From: Candidatus Brocadiaceae bacterium
GTDB taxonomy: Bacteria > Planctomycetota > Brocadiia > SM23-32
Reading direction: 5' to 3'
Assembly (NCBI GenBank): GCA_003551785.1
Contig: PUNP01000105.1
Span: 1-14,939 of the forward strand
DNA length: 14,939 nt
The position numbers were made by a program, and so were the translations under genes. The notes under the pieces are model-generated. The model saw only the letters and a program-made list of their open reading frames with translations, made no database searches and had not been told where the DNA came from. Positions 14,025-14,939 of this stretch are shown in pieces (positions within the stretch are counted from its first letter, which is position 1; every line of letters begins with the position of its first letter).

Positions 14025-14063
14025 GTCAGTGTAAAGGTCCAGACCTTTACATATCACGCTGAC
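14025..14063. repeat. Near-perfect palindrome with extended stem
   Basis: TGTAAAGGTC (14030-14039) and GACCTTTACA (14042-14051) are perfect 10-bp arms around CA. An outer GTCAG/CTGAC pair (14025-14029, 14059-14063) extends it. It could be a dimer-binding site or a cruciform/RNA hairpin. Confidence 0.75.
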
Positions 14064-14172
14064 TCTGGGACACCTGTGGGACGCTCTGGGACGCAAGACT
14101 TACGAGCCACGTCAGGGCGGGGGCTTAGACTATCTGTAGCTTTGGGACAAGACTGGGACGGCTACCCTATCT

Positions 14173-14206
14173 CCCGACCCTCTCCCCCCTCCGGGGGAGA
14201 GTCGGG
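14173..14206. repeat. GC-rich hairpin
   Basis: CTCTCCCCC (14180-14188) pairs with GGGGGAGAG (14193-14201) across a 4-nt loop. CCCGA/TCGGG extends it past a 2-nt bulge, 14 bp in total. No T-run follows on either strand. Confidence 0.75.
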
Positions 14207-14393
14207 ACGGGTCTGGAGCGTCCCACCGGCCCTCCCCTGGGGGGTGGGACGTGGGACATACCATCGGAGGCCGTGTCCCATATGCAGCGTCCCAAAACCT
14301 GGGACAACGAACGTTTGTTTGGTGATTTATTTATCAGATACCCCGTCCTGCCCTTTGGCCGCTTTTTAAGGGGGGTTGGGTTCATTAAGCCTT

Positions 14394-14407
14394 CGAACAC
14401 GTGTTCG
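14394..14407. promoter_or_regulatory. LexA/DinR-like box 2
   Basis: CGAACACGTGTTCG is a perfect 14-bp palindrome matching CGAACRNRYGTTYC at 13 of 14 positions. It ends 4 nt before the -35 of the next promoter, so a bound repressor would block RNA polymerase. It shares the downstream GT(A/G)TATTG with box 1. Confidence 0.68.
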
Positions 14408-14411
14408 TGTA

Positions 14412-14441
14412 TTGCGCCCAATTCGCAGATTGTGGTATAAT
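14412..14441 (+). promoter_or_regulatory. Sigma-A promoter for the 119-residue gene
   Basis: TTGCGC (14412-14417), 18-bp spacer and perfect TATAAT (14436-14441), about 37 bp upstream of the gene start. The consensus -10 suggests good activity when not repressed from the adjoining LexA-like box. Confidence 0.72.
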
Positions 14442-14477
14442 GGAGTTAGGAGTCCAGAGGGGGAGGAGGTGAAACCA

Positions 14478-14837
14478 GTGGATAAGAAGGCGATTTATCT
14501 AAAGATTTTAATCGATAAGGAAGACCTAAACAAGAATTTTCAAAATTACCACAAGGCACCTGTGACACCAGAAGGGGAGATTGTAAGGTTGATTGCAGAG
14601 CAACTCAATGAATTTTCCGATGAATATGTGCACGTAGAGCTACAGAAATCAGTTGAAGGTGAAAAAACCACAGAAATCTGCGAATGTTGTGGCCAGACGG
14701 TGGAGGCGTTGTGTCTTGAAGGAGACCCCTGTAATAAAGGCAAATTAACTTGTTGGTTTTATTGTCCAGAAAGAGAAGATTGTAAAGAGCACTGCATCTA
14801 TTTGAGTCCTTTAGATTGTCAAGCCGAAAGATCATAA
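14478..14837 (+). CDS. Cys-rich 119-residue protein under LexA-like control
   Basis: The frame is open further upstream, but only the GTG at 14478-14480 lies after the promoter and has GGAGGAGGTG 6 nt upstream. Residues 1-60 look like a mixed alpha/beta domain (AIYLKILIDKEDLNKNF; EIVRLIAEQLNEF; YVHVELQKSV). The last 52 residues hold ten Cys (68, 70, 71, 79, 85, 92, 96, 102, 106, 114), including CECC and CPEREDCKEHC, suggesting one or two zinc sites or disulphides. I do not recognise the family. The preceding palindrome and -10 suggest inducible, early expression. Confidence 0.8.
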   Translation: MDKKAIYLKILIDKEDLNKNFQNYHKAPVTPEGEIVRLIAEQLNEFSDEYVHVELQKSVEGEKTTEICECCGQTVEALCLEGDPCNKGKLTCWFYCPEREDCKEHCIYLSPLDCQAERS

Positions 14838-14852
14838 GGAGGTGAATGTACT

Positions 14853-14939
14853 GTGTCAAAGAGACATTATCATGTGCTGTTCGGATTGCAGGGCGGCTAC
14901 ATGCCCGAAAGCAACGAAATGTTTACTACTATACGTGAG
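14853..14939 (+). CDS. Phage protein of unknown function, N-terminus only (cut by window edge)
   Basis: GTG start behind AAGGAGGTG, 15 nt after the preceding stop, so it is co-transcribed with the 119-residue gene. The 29 visible residues (MSKRHYHVLFGLQGGYMPES and onward) resemble the opening of a small protein common in phages and mobile elements (HYHVLxGLxGYMPxSN...TRRE). That family has no assigned function that I can name. The remainder is beyond the window. Confidence 0.7.
   Translation, partial: MSKRHYHVLFGLQGGYMPESNEMFTTIRE

Larger units (their letters stand above)
13936..14305. repeat. Array of GGGAC repeats in both orientations
   Basis: Thirteen GGGAC and three GTCCC lie in about 370 bp. 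The longer form TGGGACACGGCC is at 13993-14004, inverted at 14269-14280, as AGGGACACGGCC at 13936-13947, and 1.3 kb away at 12678-12689. Opposed copies form stems: 14220-14227 with 14243-14250 (8 bp), 14252-14258 with 14274-14280 (7 bp), and 14289-14294 with 14300-14305 (6 bp). Confidence 0.88.
13807..14325. mobile_element. Possible MITE-like element: 16-bp terminal inverted repeats with TTTAT flanks
   Basis: TCACCAAACAAACGTT at 13807-13822 is the exact reverse complement of 14310-14325, giving a 519-bp unit. TTTAT directly borders both ends (13802-13806, 14326-14330), as for a 5-bp target duplication. No transposase is inside. An AT-rich chance match of the 5-mer, or an origin/operator array with symmetric outer sites, explains it equally well. 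Confidence 0.3.
13767..14393. other. Repeat-rich non-coding region
   Basis: About 630 bp without a supported gene between a terminator and the next promoter. It contains CGGTTTACACG twice (13783-13793, 13859-13869), AAACGTTTG-type iterons, 16 GGGAC sequences in both orientations (13 forward, 3 reverse) and several strong hairpins. The longest open frame here (13980-14369) lacks a ribosome binding site and codon structure. Confidence 0.85.

Noticed and set aside
13980..14369. 129-residue open frame on the plus strand
   Set aside because: No ribosome binding site, built entirely over repeats and hairpins, with a composition unlike its neighbours.

Overview
This window is part of a tailed-phage genome or prophage, most likely from a Gram-positive Bacillota (Clostridia-like) host. 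The evidence is near-perfect Shine-Dalgarno sequences before almost every gene, frequent GTG/TTG starts, a bifunctional amidase/glucosaminidase endolysin with an SLH-like tail, an XhlA-like lysis protein, and two sites matching the Bacillus-type LexA (DinR) box. The exact host or phage lineage cannot be fixed from sequence reading alone. No tRNA, rRNA, integrase or CRISPR array was seen.

Late morphogenesis operon (minus strand, 12416 down to 1). In transcription order: small terminase; large terminase, whose GTG start lies 140 nt inside the small-subunit gene; a collagen-like G-P-P repeat protein; a Cys-rich zinc-binding-like protein overlapping it by 119 nt; a small membrane-anchored protein; portal; a 45-residue basic protein that starts on the portal stop (ATGA); a Gln/Pro-rich scaffold; an HK97-fold major capsid protein followed by a hairpin terminator; a decoration-like protein; a five-gene lysis cassette (XhlA-like protein, a 35-residue membrane peptide, endolysin, a two-span membrane protein, a three-span holin); then a small virion-associated protein, a head-tail adaptor, an unknown structural protein, and the start of a probable tail-fibre/baseplate protein. 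The lysis cassette sits between the capsid and adaptor genes, which is unusual.

Divergent intergenic region (12417-12734). It holds a 19-bp palindrome next to the terS ribosome binding site, a telomere-like run of G-tracts on the terS coding strand, a LexA-like box and a -35 element facing right, and one copy of a 12-mer (TGGGACACGGCC) that recurs 1.3-1.6 kb away.

Plus-strand accessory genes (12735-13723). Three small genes of unknown function: a CxCxC...GHDA protein with a highly charged helical tail, an acidic 81-residue protein, and a 62-residue protein. They end at a strong intrinsic terminator.

Repeat-rich non-coding region (13767-14393). It contains three direct 'ACCAAACAAACGTTTG'-type repeats plus an inverted fourth, 16 copies of GGGAC in both orientations, and several strong hairpins. 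The outer repeats form 16-bp perfect inverted repeats flanked by TTTAT direct repeats, so the block could be a replication origin, a packaging/regulatory region, or a MITE-like insertion. A second LexA-like box follows, overlapping a promoter (TTGCGC-18-TATAAT) that drives a Cys-rich 119-residue protein and the start of another phage gene cut by the window end. The two LexA-like boxes have identical spacing to their -35 elements, so the rightward genes are probably controlled together, plausibly by DNA damage.
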